Assembly: GCF_025486335.1 (NCBI RefSeq)
Contig: NZ_JAOOPZ010000001.1
Coordinates: 186,001-250,000, forward strand
Reading direction: 5' to 3'
Length of the DNA stretch: 64,000 nt
Source: Mycoplasma zalophi
GTDB lineage: Bacteria > Bacillota_I > Bacilli_A > Mycoplasmatales > Metamycoplasmataceae
In this document: positions 31,921 to 43,722 of the stretch, piece by piece
Position numbering within the stretch: position 1 is the first letter of the stretch
How the letters are laid out: the number at the start of each line of letters is the position of its first letter
Translations under genes and position numbers: made by a program
Notes under the pieces: model-generated
The model's input: the letters and a program-made list of their open reading frames with translations, nothing else
What the model was told of the DNA's origin: nothing
Databases searched by the model: none

Positions 31921-33831
31921 TTATCAAATTTTTACTCTTTTTTCTGGAGATACATACATTTTATCTCCTTCTTTTATATCGAATTCTTCATAGAATTCAT
32001 CCATATTTGAAAGTTGTATATTAGCTCTTAATCTTGTTAATGAGTGAACATCTGTAAGAAGTAGTAATTCAGCATATTTAGGTAAATATTTAGCTCTTCA
32101 GATTGTTGCATAGTTAATCATAAATTCTTTTGCGTTAAAATCTTTTTGCATTTTAGCAGATTCAAAAGCACAAGCAACTCCGCCACAGTCAGCAATATTT
32201 TCAGATACTGTTAATTTTCCATTACTAATTCCATACTCTGTTTCAATTCCATCAAATAATTCAATCATTTTTTGTTCTTTTTCTTTTAGATTTTCATAAT
32301 CTTTTTCAGTTCATCAATTTTTGATGTTTCCATTTTCATCAAAATTTGCACCATTATTATCAAAACCATGTGAAATTTCATGAGCCATAACTGTACCAAT
32401 ACCCCCGAAATTTTGTGAAGAAGATTGATCTATTGAATAAAAAGGAGCTTGTAAAATAGCTGCTGGGAAAACTATTTTATTATCTGTTGGTGAGTAATAT
32501 GCATTTATCATAGCAGGTGACATACTTCATAAAGTTTTATCTTTTGTTTTTAAGTATTTATTTAAATTTTCTTCAACAGCTAATTTTCTAAAGTTTAAAA
32601 GGTTTTCAATTAGGTTTGAACCTTTTTGATAAGTTTTTGTCACCATAAAATCGTAATAAGCATTAATTTTATCTGGATATCCTACATAAGCTTTAAAACT
32701 TGAAAGTTTTTTTTGTGCTTGTTCAATTGTTTCTTTTGATAATCAAGTATTTTCAGATAATCTTTTTTGATATACTTTTATCATTTCTGAAACCATTTTT
32801 TCAACATCTTGTTTTGCTTTTGGTCCGAAATATGTTTCACCATAGAATTTACCAAATACCATACTAAATTCAGATAAAGCTAAATTTCTTGCTGAAAGTT
32901 GTTTTTCAGTGGCTTCTTTTACACCTGTAAATCCACGACGGAATTCACCCGCTAAAACTCTCATTTCATCGGTTAAAAATGGTGCAAAATTATAAATAGC
33001 ATGAATTAATAATCTTGCTTTGTAATTTTCAAAATTTTCTTTTGTAAAAATATTATCAAAATTTTCTAAAAACTGTGGATACATTACATTAGCAAATTCA
33101 ACTTTATTATTTAAAAGATCTTCAACTACAGAAATTATGTCAACGCTTTTAACTTGTTTTTTAATTTCTTCTGAAGTCATTATGTTTGCAATATTTAGTA
33201 TTTCTGCTCCAAATTCAGGACTTGGTGTGTATTGTCATAATGAACCATCAAAATTTAATGCTTTTTGAATTAATTCTTCAGCTTCATTATCTTTGTAGTT
33301 AAATTTTGCTAAAAGTTTTTTAGTTGATTCTTCAAATAATTTATATAATGCAGCTTTTTTTTCTTCATTTTCATACATATTTTTAGCTGGTAATATAGTT
33401 GATGGATTACCCATGTATAAAATTTCTTGTTCTGAATTTTTTAAATTTGTATATACTTCAACTTCGATTGGAAGATATAAACCTATATAGTGCATTTTTT
33501 TATAATTTTTAAACACATCATCAAAAGATTTTAAACTGTTAATGAAATCTAAAATATTTTGAACAGGTTTTTTTCCTAGTTCTTCTCTTTTATCCCAATC
33601 ATTAGCCATTTTATATAGCTTAATCATTTCAGTTAATTTTGGGTAATTAGTAGGAATTGTTGTTAAATCATTAGATCATTTTTCTATAAGTTCTTTTTGT
33701 AATTCTTCTACTTGATCATGTAGAATCATGAATGTTCCTGTTGCTGTTTTATCAGCTCTAATTTTTGCTGATTTTAATCATTCTCCATTTACTGCTTCAT
33801 AAAAATCATTTTTTAATAATTCTTTATCCAT
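31921..33831 (-). CDS. pepO: Neprilysin-family zinc endopeptidase (M13)
   Basis: The protein has 636 residues. The N-terminal [12 protein letters not shown] is the typical M13 opening. Zinc site: [14 protein letters not shown] (HExxH) and, about 60 residues later, SENIADCGG (ExxxD with the third ligand). [19 protein letters not shown] is the substrate-binding NAYY motif. The enzyme cleaves peptides shorter than about 40 residues. No signal peptide is visible, so it is probably cytoplasmic as in lactococcal PepO. The ATG at 33831 lies two bases after the smc stop, and a promoter is not obvious in between, so it belongs to the long leftward operon. Confidence 0.94.
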
Positions 33832-33833
33832 AT

Positions 33834-36776
33834 TTATTCTCCTATTTTCTTATCTTGTATTAATTCTTTTGCTTTTGATAGTTCAACACTAAAAAATGTA
33901 GTAACTCCACGATTTTGCATTGTTGCTCCATAAAGTTTATCAACTCTTTCCATTGTTCCTTGTCTATGAGTAATTACAATAAATTGAGTATCTTGTTTTA
34001 ATTTGTGTAAAAATTCAGCAAATCTAATAACATTAGCTTCATCTAATGCAGCCTCAACTTCATCTAAAATACACAATGGAAGGGGTTTTGCTTTTAGTAT
34101 ACTGAAAAGTAAACTAATTGCAATAAGAGCTTTTTCTCCTCCACTAAATAATTTTAAATTTTTAACTGATTTTCCTGGAGGTTGTGCAATTATATCTAAT
34201 CCAGTTTCTAGTAAATTATTTGGGTCTGTATACTTAATTTCAGCCATTCCCCCACCAAACATTTTGTTAAATACAAATTTAAATTCATTATTAACTAATT
34301 CAACTGTGCTAGTAATTCTATCGATAATTATTTTATCCATTTCATCAATGGCTTTTTCAATGATATCTTTTGCTTCGGTTAATTCTTTTTGAGATTCGCT
34401 TATTTTGTCATAACGTTGTTGAGTTTGTGTTAATTCTTCAATACTATCAACATTGACATTACCTAACTCTTTTATTTCAACTTTTAAGTTTTGCACAATT
34501 TTTTTAGCAGATGAATAATCTATATCTGGGTTGTAGTAAAGCTCTTTTGCGTTTTCATAAAGTAAAGAATATTGTTCACTTAAACGTTTATTCGCTTGTT
34601 CAATTACTGAATTAGCTTTAGTTTGTTGGACTAAATATTTTTCACGAATAGCCATTGTTTCACGGTAATTTGCATTTAATTCTGTTTTTTGATCAATTAG
34701 TGCGTCAATGCTAATATTAATTTCTTTTAGTTTTTGATTTTTTGAATTTAATATTGCTAATGTTGTATCTCTTTCTGAAATATAAGTTTCAATTGTTTGA
34801 CTAAAATCAATATTTTCTTCTAGGGTTATTTTTTTATTTGTGTGTGTTTCGTATTGATTTTTTAATTCATCAAATTCATTAATAGCTTCATGTTGTTTTT
34901 GCTTAATTGCTGATAATTGTACTGAAAGTTCTCTATTATTAGTTGTTAATTGTTCTTTTTGGAATTGTAAATCATCACGAGTTTTTGTTAATTCATTGAT
35001 TTTTTTAGTAACTTGAGGAATTAGATCTTCCAATTCTTGAATTTTTTTATCTAATTCAAATGTATTAGATTGTTGAACACTTTGCCCACCAGTCATTATT
35101 CCACCAACTCTTATAATATCCCCATCAAAAGTAACAATCATGTATTTTTTTTCAAGTAATTTTGATAATTTATTAGCTTCATCGATATTGTTTGCGATTA
35201 AAATGTTTCCTAATAAAAATTGTCTTAAAGCATCAAATTCTTTTTTGGTTTTAATGAGATCACTTAAAACACCAACAAATCCTTCTTGTGTTTGTGCTAC
35301 AATCAAGTGTTCTTCACGTATATATCTTGGTTTTATAGAAGAAAGTGGAATAAATGTAGCCCTTCCTGCCTTATTATTTTTTAAAAATTCAACAGCACTT
35401 ACAGCGGTTTCTGGTACATCTACAACAATATTTTGCAGCGCGCTTGCAAGCACAGTTTCTACTGCTAAAGTATATTCTTTTGGTACTTCTAAAAGATCAG
35501 AAACAATACCTTTATAACCTTTGAATAGTGATGAGTTTTCAACTATTGTTTTTGTACCTTTAGTTAAAGTTAATTTATTATCTCTAATATCTTTAAATTG
35601 TTCTAATCTAGCATTTAATTTTGAGCGATTATCGTAGTGTGAACTTAAAGTTTTATTTACTTCAAATAATTGTTTGTGAATTTCAGTATTTTTTTCAGAT
35701 AAATCTTGAATTTTCATATTTGCTTGAGTTTCAAATTGTTTGTAAGAAACTATAATTGCGTTTAATTCTTCCAATCTTTCTTTAATTGATTCAATTTTTT
35801 CTGATAGTGAAACTTGAATTTTTCCTGATAAAATTCATTCTCTTTGTTGTTTATCTTGAATTGACCTAACTTGTAAGTTACTAATTTGTTCATTTAGTGA
35901 ATTAATTTTTAAGTTAAAATCTGAAATTTCTTTATCCAATTCTCTTCTTTGTTGTGTAACTAAGTCTAATTGTGATTCAACTGTTTGTAAATTATCATTT
36001 AAATTTCAAATAATATTATCAACATCACCATATTCATTTTGTAAATTATTAATAATTTCATTAGCTTCATTTAATTCATGCACTAATAAAGCAACTTCAA
36101 CTTCTTTAAGTTGTGAATTTTTGTCTATAAAAACTTGTGCTTTTTCAGCTTGTCTTTTTAAAGGTTTTAGTTGTCTATCAAGTTCTTCCACTAATGTAGT
36201 TATATTTACTAAAGCTTCATTAGTTTTTTCTAATTTTTTTTGTGCTTCAGCCTTACGAACTTTGTACATGTTTGTGCCAGCTGCTTCTTCAAAAAATTCA
36301 CGCCTTCTTTCAGGTGTTGCTTCAGCTACATCGCTTATTGTTCCTTGACTAATTATTGCAAGTGAAGATTTGGAAATACCACTTTGCATAGCAATTTCTT
36401 TTATGTCTTTCATTCTTGCTAGTTCACCATTTATATAGTATTCATTTGAACCTTTTCCACGATATAGAACTCTCGAAATTGTAAATTTATCATGTGGAAT
36501 AGAAACTTCTCTATCTGAGTTATCAAAAGTTAAAATAACCTCAGCTTTATCCATTTCTTTTTCAGTTTCTGAACCACTAAAAATTACATCTTCCATGCTG
36601 TCACCACGAAGAGCTTTTGAAGAAGATTCACCTAAAACTCATTTAATAGCATCATTTATATTACTTTTTCCACTACCATTAGGACCAACAATAGCAACTA
36701 TTTCACCATTAAATTTTAAATTTACTTTATCAGCAAATGATTTAAAACCATAAGCTTGTACTTCTATTAATTTCAT
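33834..36776 (-). CDS. smc: Chromosome segregation protein SMC
   Basis: The protein has 980 residues, shorter than the usual 1150-1190, mainly through shorter coiled coils. N-terminal head: VGPNGSGKSN (Walker A) and a Q-loop region. Two long coiled-coil arms flank the hinge (about 500-650, GYKGIVSDLLEVP to GGIMTGGQS). C-terminal head: LFSGGEKALIAI (signature) and PLCILDEVEAALDEAN (Walker B and D-loop). With ScpA/ScpB it loops and compacts chromosomes. The ATG at 36776 begins MKLIEVQAYGFKSF, the expected start. Order rnc-smc in one leftward operon is conserved in Firmicutes. Confidence 0.96.
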
Positions 36777-36783
36777 ATTCCCC

Positions 36784-37467
36784 CTAGATGTTTAGATTTT
36801 CTAAAGCATTTTTTGCTGCATTTTCTTCAGCTTCTTTTTTATTTTTACCAATTCCAACTCCATATTTTGTTTTGTTGTAAATAACAGTTGAAATAAAACC
36901 ATCATCATGTTTTTTTGTTTCATAACTTACTGATAAATCATTTGATTGGATAAATTCTTGAAAAAGAGTTTTTGCATCTTTATTTTCTTTATTTGCATAA
37001 TATTCAACTTCAGTAAAAATAGTTTTTTGAAGAATTTTTTCTACTGCTTTCATCCCCAAAGAAAGATATGTTCCGGCTATAAAACTTTCAAAAATATCAG
37101 CATAAACTTTTTTAGAATTTTGTAATTGTTGAATAGCACCTTTAGAAGCTTTTAATAGTGAAAATAAACCATATTTTTGTGAAATTTTAGCAAGATTTTC
37201 AGTTTTTACAAGAGTGGATCTCAATGTGGTTGCGTGTCCTTCATCAATGTCATTATGTTTTAAAAATAAATATTCTGATACTTTAAACTGTAAAATAGCA
37301 TCTCCTAGATATTCATTTAATTCATAACTTTTATATTGTCTATGTTCATTTGCAAATGTTGAATGAGTAAATGAAATATCAAAAAAAGTAAAATCTTTTA
37401 AACCAGCAGTGTTAATTTCAAATTTGTGTAAAATATCTAGTAATTTTGTAGTAAATTCATTATTCAT
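36784..37467 (-). CDS. rnc: Ribonuclease III
   Basis: The protein has 227 residues. The catalytic motif reads ELNEYLGDAIL (canonical ERLEFLGDAVL), keeping the metal-binding Glu and Asp; the second pair is in YADIFESFIAG. The C-terminal double-strand RNA-binding domain ends KNKKEAEENAAKNALE. It cleaves double-stranded RNA in rRNA processing and mRNA decay. The start is ATG 37467 with GAGGAAA upstream; an in-frame GTG at 37485 has no ribosome site. It overlaps the plsX end by eight bases, and smc starts seven bases after its stop. Confidence 0.95.
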   Translation of the reverse strand: MNNEFTTKLLDILHKFEINTAGLKDFTFFDISFTHSTFANEHRQYKSYELNEYLGDAILQFKVSEYLFLKHNDIDEGHATTLRSTLVKTENLAKISQKYGLFSLLKASKGAIQQLQNSKKVYADIFESFIAGTYLSLGMKAVEKILQKTIFTEVEYYANKENKDAKTLFQEFIQSNDLSVSYETKKHDDGFISTVIYNKTKYGVGIGKNKKEAEENAAKNALENLNI

Positions 37468-38464
37468 TATTTTCCTCAATTTCACTCAAGTGTACTTGAA
37501 TTTTTTCAATGGTTTGTGCTTCTATAATTTGTTTTAATTGGTTCAAAGCACCGTAAAAAGCATTTTCATCACTTCTACCATGTGCTTTTGCAACTATTTT
37601 ATTAAATCCTATTATTGTTGCAGCTCCTACTTGTTTATAATCAAATTTATTTTTAATTTTTCTTAATTCTTTTTTTAATAAAAGAGCTGCTAATTTATTA
37701 ATTCAAGAAGCTAAAAATGCATCTTTTAATAGAATAAAGAATGTAGAAAAAGCACCTTCCATACTTTTTAATAAAATGTTGCCTGCATATCCATCAGAAA
37801 CAACAATATCAACATCACCATTTAAAATTTTGTTGGGTTCAATAAAACCGGTATATTTAAATAAATTTTTATTATCTTTTAATATTTCATGCGCTTCTTG
37901 TTGTATTATTTGTCCTTTGTAGTCTTCTGTACCAATATTTAAAAGTGCCAATTTGGGATTATTTTTGTTAAATAATGATTTGTAAAAAATTGTTGCAATT
38001 TTTGATCATTGTATTAAATATTCAGTTTTTGTTTCAATATTTGCGCCGACATCTAAAAGTAAAAATTGCCCTCCATTTTTTTTGGGCATTAAAGGCATAA
38101 AAGCAGGTCTAGATACTCCCTGCAATCTTTGTAATTTTAGTGTTGTAATAGTCACTAATGAACCTGAATCTCCACTGCTTAATAAAGCATCTACATCATT
38201 TGCTTTAGTAAATTCTGTTGCTTCTAACATAGAAGAAGGATTTTTTAGAATCTCGCGAAGATTTTGAGTTTTGGTAACAATAAAAGGTGAATGATTAAAA
38301 ATCACATTTTTAGGTAAATTTATGTTCAGTTCTTGTAAATCTTTATTATCACCAAACAAAATTAAAGTATAATCAGAATTTTCAAGAGCTCATTTATAAG
38401 AAGCTTTTATTGCGTTTTTTGAACCATTATCATTATTTAGTGTGTCTACAACAATTTTTTTCAT
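37460..38464 (-). CDS. plsX: Phosphate acyltransferase PlsX
   Basis: The protein has 334 residues. It begins KKIVVDTLNNDNG, matching the family start that normally reads AxDxMGGD, here without the GGD. Later motifs are SSGDSGSLVT, LLLDVGAN, LLNIGTEDYKG and DIVVSDGYAGNILLKSMEG. PlsX interconverts acyl-ACP or FakAB-made acyl phosphate for PlsY. Because mycoplasmas import fatty acids, its main partner is probably the FakA kinase encoded immediately upstream (two bases away). It overlaps rnc by eight bases. The weakened N-terminal motif is a small divergence from most bacterial PlsX. Confidence 0.93.
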
Positions 38465-38465
38465 A

Positions 38466-40133
38466 TTATTCGATAGCTATATAGTATGGATATAAAGCTT
38501 GTCCTCCATTATTAATTTCAACCTCAACATCAAAATTTACTTGAATATATTCTTGAAGTTCAGTGGCATCTGCTTCACTTGCATCTTGTCCATAATAAAT
38601 AGTAACTATTTCGGTAGAATCATCAATTAATTCATCAAAAAGAGCTTTTGCAGCATCATTTTGATTTGTATGTGTTGATAAAACTTTACCTTTTGTAAGT
38701 GCTAAGTATTGTCCTTTTTTAATTCTTACACCATTAATTCTTGTATCCTTTACTGCATATGTAACTTCCGCACTTTTAATAGATTTTACTGCATCTTTCA
38801 TGTTTAATTCATTATCTTCTGGACTTGAATCTTCATTAAAGTTTAGAATTGCTGAAATCCCTTCAACCTGAGTTTTTGTTGGAATTATGACAACATTTTT
38901 CTTTTTACCAGAAATTTGTGAAGCTTGTTGAGCAGAAAGAGTAATATTTGAATTATTAGGTAGAATAAAAATTGTTTTTGCATTAATTTTGTTAATTGCA
39001 GAAACTATATCAGCTGTTGAAGGATTATTTGTTTGTCCACCCTCAATTACAAAGTGAGCACCCAGAGATTTAACCATATCAACAATTCCATCACCACTAT
39101 TACATGTTATCAATCCACAATTTACATTTATAACTGCATTATCATTTGAAATTGGTTTGTTTGTGTTACTATCTGTGCCTTGTTTTTCTTTTAATTTTGT
39201 TGTATTTTGTTTTGAATTGTTTGCTTGTTGAGTCATGTTTTCGATTTTAATTTTTACAAACTCACCTAAAGTTTGCACACTATTTAAGACAGTTCCCGGT
39301 TTTAAAGCATGAATATGGGCTTTTAAATAATTGTTATCATGAACAACAACAATACTTGAACCTAATTTTTCTAATTTTCTTACTAAATATTCTTTATTAA
39401 ATTTGTTTGGTTTATTTAGTTCAATGATAAATTCAGTACAGTAACCAAATTCACCTTCAAAAACTTCAGTGTCATTAATAAAACGATTAATATATTCATC
39501 TGTGTCTATTATTTCAACAGGTTGACCTTGAAAATACAAACTAATTCCTTCAATAACTTTAACAAGTCCAAACCCTCCACTATCAACAACCCCAACTTCT
39601 TTTAGTATCGGTAATAAATCAGGAGTTTTTTCTACACTTTCATTTGCACTAATAAAGGCTTTTGCAAATACATCTTTTACAGAAGCACTTGCTAAAACAT
39701 TTTTTGAAAGAGATTCACTGGTTTGTCTAATTACAGTTAATATTGTTCCCTCTATAGGTTTTAATACTGCTTTATATGCTACATTAGTTGCTTCATTAAA
39801 TGCATTAATAAGGTTATTGGTATTAGCACTTTCTAAATTTTTAAAAGCATTTGCAAAACCTCTAAAAATTTGAGAAAGAATAACACCTGAATTTCCTCTT
39901 GCTCCTAATAACATTTGTTGTGCAACTAAGTTTGAAGCATATGATAAATTTTCTAATTCGTTATCTGGTATATTTTCTAAAAATTCTTTTGCAACTTTTA
40001 TGGTTGCATACATATTTGTTCCTGTATCTCCATCTGGTACTGGAAAAACATTTAAGTTGTCAATTGTTTTTTTATAATTACTCAGATTATTAGCGGCTGA
40101 AATAACAGCATTTTTTCATTGTATTCCGTTCAT
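38466..40133 (-). CDS. fakA: Fatty acid kinase subunit FakA (DAK2/DegV-like)
   Basis: The protein has 555 residues. The N-terminal DhaL-type kinase domain has NLNVFPVPDGDTGTNMY (ATP/Mg binding) and LLGARGNSGVILSQIFRGF. The middle domain includes CTEFIIEL and HIHALKPG, and the C-terminal DegV-like part ends with TIYYGQDASEADATELQ. FakA phosphorylates fatty acids presented by FakB proteins; one FakB is at 1707-2564. The ATG at 40133 is found only by reading UGA as Trp at residue 6. It lies two bases after the Asp23/Gls24-like gene, the same order (YloU-YloV) as in Bacillus. Confidence 0.94.
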
Positions 40134-40135
40134 AT

Positions 40136-40435
40136 TTATTGAATCCCTCTTATAAAAATATCTAAATTTCCTAAATTTATTTTGTTTTTGTTTAATGTGT
40201 AATTAATGGTTTGATAAATTTGTTCAATAATGCTTTTTGCTGAAACATTTGAAAGAATTATAATTCCTATTGAAATATTTAATTGACAATTATTATCGTT
40301 AATAATGATTTGTTGATAATTTTCATTTTTTAAATTTTCTGAATCGTTTAAAAAATCTAAGTCAGCAAAACCAACAATTCCCACTATGCTAGAAATAGCA
40401 TTTAAAATATCCGTAGTGATTTTGTCTTTTTCCAT
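40136..40435 (-). CDS. Asp23/Gls24 family small protein (YloU-like)
   Basis: The protein has 99 residues. The pattern TTDILNAISSIVGIVGFADLD, then a strand LNISIGIIILSNVSAKSIIEQIYQTI, matches the Asp23/Gls24 fold, and the position just upstream of fakA is the conserved YloU position. In Staphylococcus, Asp23 is a membrane-associated envelope protein; the function of the YloU type is unclear. First gene of the leftward operon Gls24-fakA-plsX-rnc-smc-pepO. It may be the mollicute family called MMB_0454 (recalled, not checked). Confidence 0.8.
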   Translation of the reverse strand: MEKDKITTDILNAISSIVGIVGFADLDFLNDSENLKNENYQQIIINDNNCQLNISIGIIILSNVSAKSIIEQIYQTINYTLNKNKINLGNLDIFIRGIQ

Positions 40436-40607
40436 AGTTAATATTTTATATTATTTTTAGTAATTTTTATTAATTAGTAATATTAGGAACATTTTATAGT
40501 TTTATTTTTTTATAATAATTTATTAAAAAGATAACAAGAAAAAAATGGTTTGTGTTAAAATATTTACGCAATGCTAAATAATTACGTAATATATTTAAGG
40601 AGTAGAA

Positions 40608-40802
40608 ATGCCAGGTAAAGATAGTTTAACCGGACGTAAAGCTCTAAGCGGTAACAAAAGATCACATGCTTTAAATGCTACAAAAAGAAGATTTGATTTA
40701 AATTTACAAAAAGTTACCATTTTAGACAACGGACAAAAGAAAAAAATCCGTGTAACCGCTAAAACAGCAAGAACATTAAGAAAATATGGTCTTACTGCTT
40801 AA
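40608..40802 (+). CDS. rpmB: 50S ribosomal protein L28
   Basis: The protein has 64 residues. [28 protein letters not shown] is spread over the first half as in bacterial L28, and [15 protein letters not shown] forms the conserved end. It is a large-subunit protein. AAGGAG lies seven bases before the ATG. The 170-base upstream region holds a TATAAT (about 40512) and a pair of TTACGNAAT motifs, one within the palindrome ATTACGTAAT near 40583. A terminator follows, so it is monocistronic. Confidence 0.95.
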   Translation: MPGKDSLTGRKALSGNKRSHALNATKRRFDLNLQKVTILDNGQKKKIRVTAKTARTLRKYGLTA

Positions 40803-40811
40803 TTTATAATT

Positions 40812-40838
40812 AAAATCTCACAAAAGTGGGATTTTTTA
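40812..40838 (+). terminator. Terminator after rpmB
   Basis: AAAATCTCAC/GTGGGATTTT with a four-base loop and trailing T. Confidence 0.85.
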
Positions 40839-40881
40839 ATAACTTTTTTTATAATTTATCTAGAAGAGTTAAGGACAAGAC

Positions 40882-41595
40882 ATGGAAATAAAATTCAAAC
40901 ATTATTATGCAAAATATAACCAAAAAAATGATTCACAATTACTTGATATAGATTTTGAAATACAAAGTGGAGATATGGTTTCAATAATTGGGCCATCAGG
41001 GGCTGGAAAAACAACAATTTTTAATGCTTTTTTTGGAGATTTAATTAAAGAACGTGGTGATTTTTGCGTAGATGGTGCAAATATTGAAAATTACAACAAA
41101 AAGCAAAGAAAAGAACTTTATAAGAGAATAGGTTTTTTAAGTCAAGAAACAAACTTAATTCCCACAGATGATGTATATACAAGTATATTAAGAATATACA
41201 AATTCCCATTTGTAAAAAAACAAGTTAAAGAAAAAATATATTCATTATTAAAACAATTTAATATGTTTGAATATATTTTTACTAGAATTAGCGAACTTAG
41301 CGGTGGTCAAAAACAAAAAATTGAACTTATCAAGTTAATATTAATTAATAAAGATTTAATTTTAGCTGATGAACCTACAAATAGTTTAGATCCTGAATCT
41401 AGTATAGAGTTTTTAGAAATTTTAAAAAAATTAAATAATGAAAATAATATTACAATTGTAACAATAATTCATGACATATCTTTAGCAAAAAATTATTTTA
41501 AAAAATTCATAGCAATTAAAAATGGAAAAATGGTTTCTAAAGGAAAATGAGCGGATTTTGATCAAAAAACCTATGATTTAGTCTTTAAAAAATAA
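40882..41595 (+). CDS. ABC transporter ATP-binding protein (PhnC-like), without nearby permease
   Basis: The protein has 237 residues. Walker A is IGPSGAGKTTIFNAFFG, the signature LSGGQKQKIEL, Walker B LILADEPTNSLDPES, and the H-loop IIHDIS. The P-loop and signature sequence are closest to phosphonate/alkylphosphonate-type (PhnC) ATPases. No permease or binding protein adjoins it; the neighbours are rpmB and prs, each with its own signals. The partner must be encoded elsewhere, or the protein may act in another process. RBS is weak (AAGGAC). Confidence 0.88.
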
Positions 41596-41669
41596 AAAAT
41601 GTTGATTTTTATTAAAATTGCAAGTTTAAAAATTTATAATATTAATATAATTATTTTTTAGGGGTTAAA

Positions 41670-42653
41670 ATGGAAAAAATTTATAAAAATTCAATTATTT
41701 TTGGAATGGATAATTCCTGAGATTTGGCAGAAGAAATCGGACAAATTTTAGAACTAGAAGTTCACAAACCAAATAAAGTAACATTTGCAGATGGGGAAAC
41801 CTTATTGTCAAGTGATATAACAGTTAGAAATTTAGATACATATATTATTTGTAATACCGGAAGAAATGTACACGATAATTTAATGGAACTATTGATTTTC
41901 ATAGATTCATTAAAAAGAGCTAGTGCTAAAACAATAAATGTTGTTATGACATATTATGGATATGCAAGACAAGATCGTAAAGCAGATGGACGTCAACCAA
42001 TTACAGCTAAATTAGTTGCAGATCTTTTAGAAGTTGCAGGTATTACAAAACTTACAACAGTAGACTTACATAATTCATCAATTCAAGGATTTTTTAATGT
42101 TTCAGTTGATGACCTAAGAGCACAATTAATATTTTCTGAAGAATTAAGAAAAAGAAATTCAGAATTTACAGTAGTAAGCCCTGACCATGGTGGAGCAGTT
42201 AGAGCAAGAACATTAAGTGAATTAATTTCAAATGATATAAAAATAGCAATTATTGATAAAAGAAGAACCGCACCTAACGTAAGTGAAGTTATGGGTGTTT
42301 TAGGTGATGTAAAAGACAAAAACGTTGTTATTATTGATGATATTATTGACACAGGTGGAACAATTATTAAAGCAGCAAAAACTTTAAAGGAAAATGGTGC
42401 AAAAGATATTATTGTTGCTGCAACACATGGAATTTTTAGTAAAGGTTTTGAAATGTTTGAAAATGAAGAAAGCATTAAAGAAGTTATTATTACTAATTCA
42501 ATGGATGTAGATAACTTAAGAAAATTTAAAAAAATCAAAATTTTATCACTAGGATTTTTATTAGCGCATGTAATTAAGCAAAATATCAATAGAAAATCAT
42601 TAACAGAAATTTATAATGCTTACAAAGACGGAAATTGAGAAAATTTTAATTAG
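41670..42653 (+). CDS. prs: Ribose-phosphate pyrophosphokinase
   Basis: The protein has 327 residues. FADGETL, YYGYARQDRK, VDLHNSSIQGFF, VSPDHGGAVRA and VIIDDIIDTGGT (PRPP-binding loop) are all present. The enzyme makes PRPP from ribose 5-phosphate and ATP for nucleotide and NAD salvage. The ATG at 41670 lies after AGGGG; a UGA Trp at residue 17 breaks the frame in the standard code. The true end is TAG at 42653, past another UGA. The rsmG start lies 38 bases inside this end. Confidence 0.95.
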
Positions 42654-43317
42654 TTTTAATATAAATTTATCAGATAGTAAATTAGAAACTCTTTTTAAAT
42701 ATTATCTCTTAATAGAAGAAAAGAACAAAGTTATGAATCTTACAGGATTTCATGATGAAAAACTTATAATAGAAGGCTTTATTGAATCATATTTAGTTTT
42801 AGAAAAGGCCTTCGATTTATCTGACCCCAAAAAATATAAATTGCTTGATATAGGAGCAGGAGTTGGATTTCCCAGCTTACCCTATTTAATAATGACTGAT
42901 AAAAATATTGAATTAACAATAATTGAACCATTAAAAAAACGCTGCTATTTTTTAAACCGTGTTTCTGAGGCCTTAAAACTTAATATAAATGTAATAAATG
43001 ACCGCGCTGAAAATGTTAAATTAAAAAATGAGTTTGACTTAGTCACTGCAAGAGCTGTTATGGAATTGAAATATTTAGTCGAAGTGTCGTGTCAATTAGG
43101 AAAAGTAGATAGTCAACAAGTGTTTATAAAGGGTTCAAATGTTAAATCTGAAATTGATGGTGCAAAAGATATTTTAGAAATTTTAAACTTAAAATGGGCT
43201 GTAAAAGAATATGAAACTAAAGGAATAAGAATAAATAATTTAGTTTATATTTTTAAAACTGAGTCAATAAATCCAAAATTTCCAAGACCATGAAATATAA
43301 TAATTAAAAATAAATAA
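42616..43317 (+). CDS. rsmG: 16S rRNA (guanine527-N7) methyltransferase
   Basis: The protein has 233 residues. NKVMNLTG and LLDIGAGVGFPSLPYLI (SAM binding), VTARAVMELKYLVE and IFIKGSN-like FIKGSNV follow the GidB pattern. It methylates G527 in the 530 loop of 16S rRNA. The ATG at 42616 gives a 38-base overlap with prs, an unusually long one; no later ATG preserves the family N terminus, so this start is favoured. A terminator lies directly after the stop. Confidence 0.93.
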
Positions 43318-43346
43318 AACGCTGAAAATTGTTTCTCGCGTTTTTT
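43317..43346 (+). terminator. Terminator after prs-rsmG
   Basis: AAACGC/GCGTTT with a fifteen-base loop and T6. It touches the rsmG stop codon. Confidence 0.7.
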
Positions 43347-43435
43347 ATTAACCTTTGCAACGCTAAAAATAGTAAAAAATATATTTAATAAAAAATATTG
43401 TAAAAAAAGACTCTTATAACCATTATAATAATAAT

Positions 43436-43660
43436 GAGCAATTTGGCTTAATTTCCAGATTGCTTATTAGGGTTTATTATTATTTTTTAAAAATATTTAT
43501 TGAAAACAAATTAATTATCTGCTTCTATTATTTCAAGATTAATACTAAAACCACCATTATTTTAAGTTATTAATCTCTCCTTTCTTTGTAAGTCCAAAAG
43601 ACTATATATTATATTAAGATTAAAGGATGCCTCAATAATACGGGCATCTTTTTATTTTTT
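43436..43660 (+). ncRNA. Candidate small RNA between rsmG and the dimethylargininase gene
   Basis: TATAAT at 43424-43429 is followed seven bases later by a ten-base stem AGCAATTTGG/CCAGATTGCT (43437-43464). About 160 bases on, GATGCC/GGCATC (43626-43648) with T runs makes a terminator. No reading frame of note lies between. An unpaired-looking CTCTCCTTTCT (about 43573) could pair with Shine-Dalgarno sequences. On the minus strand the same bases read AAAGGAGAG, but no start codon follows at proper distance. The call rests on signals only; no known RNA family is recognised. Confidence 0.4.
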
Positions 43661-43722
43661 AAAACACAAAAAAATATTGCTAAATTTAAAAATCATGTTA
43701 TAATTAAAAAGCTTTGTTATCG

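Noticed and set aside
34003-36348. Plus-strand open frames within smc
   Set aside because: Antisense shadows of the SMC coding sequence; no start signals.
43500-43600. Minus-strand gene suggested by AAAGGAGAG in the rsmG-dimethylargininase gap
   Set aside because: The only nearby ATG is 17 bases away and opens a nine-codon frame.
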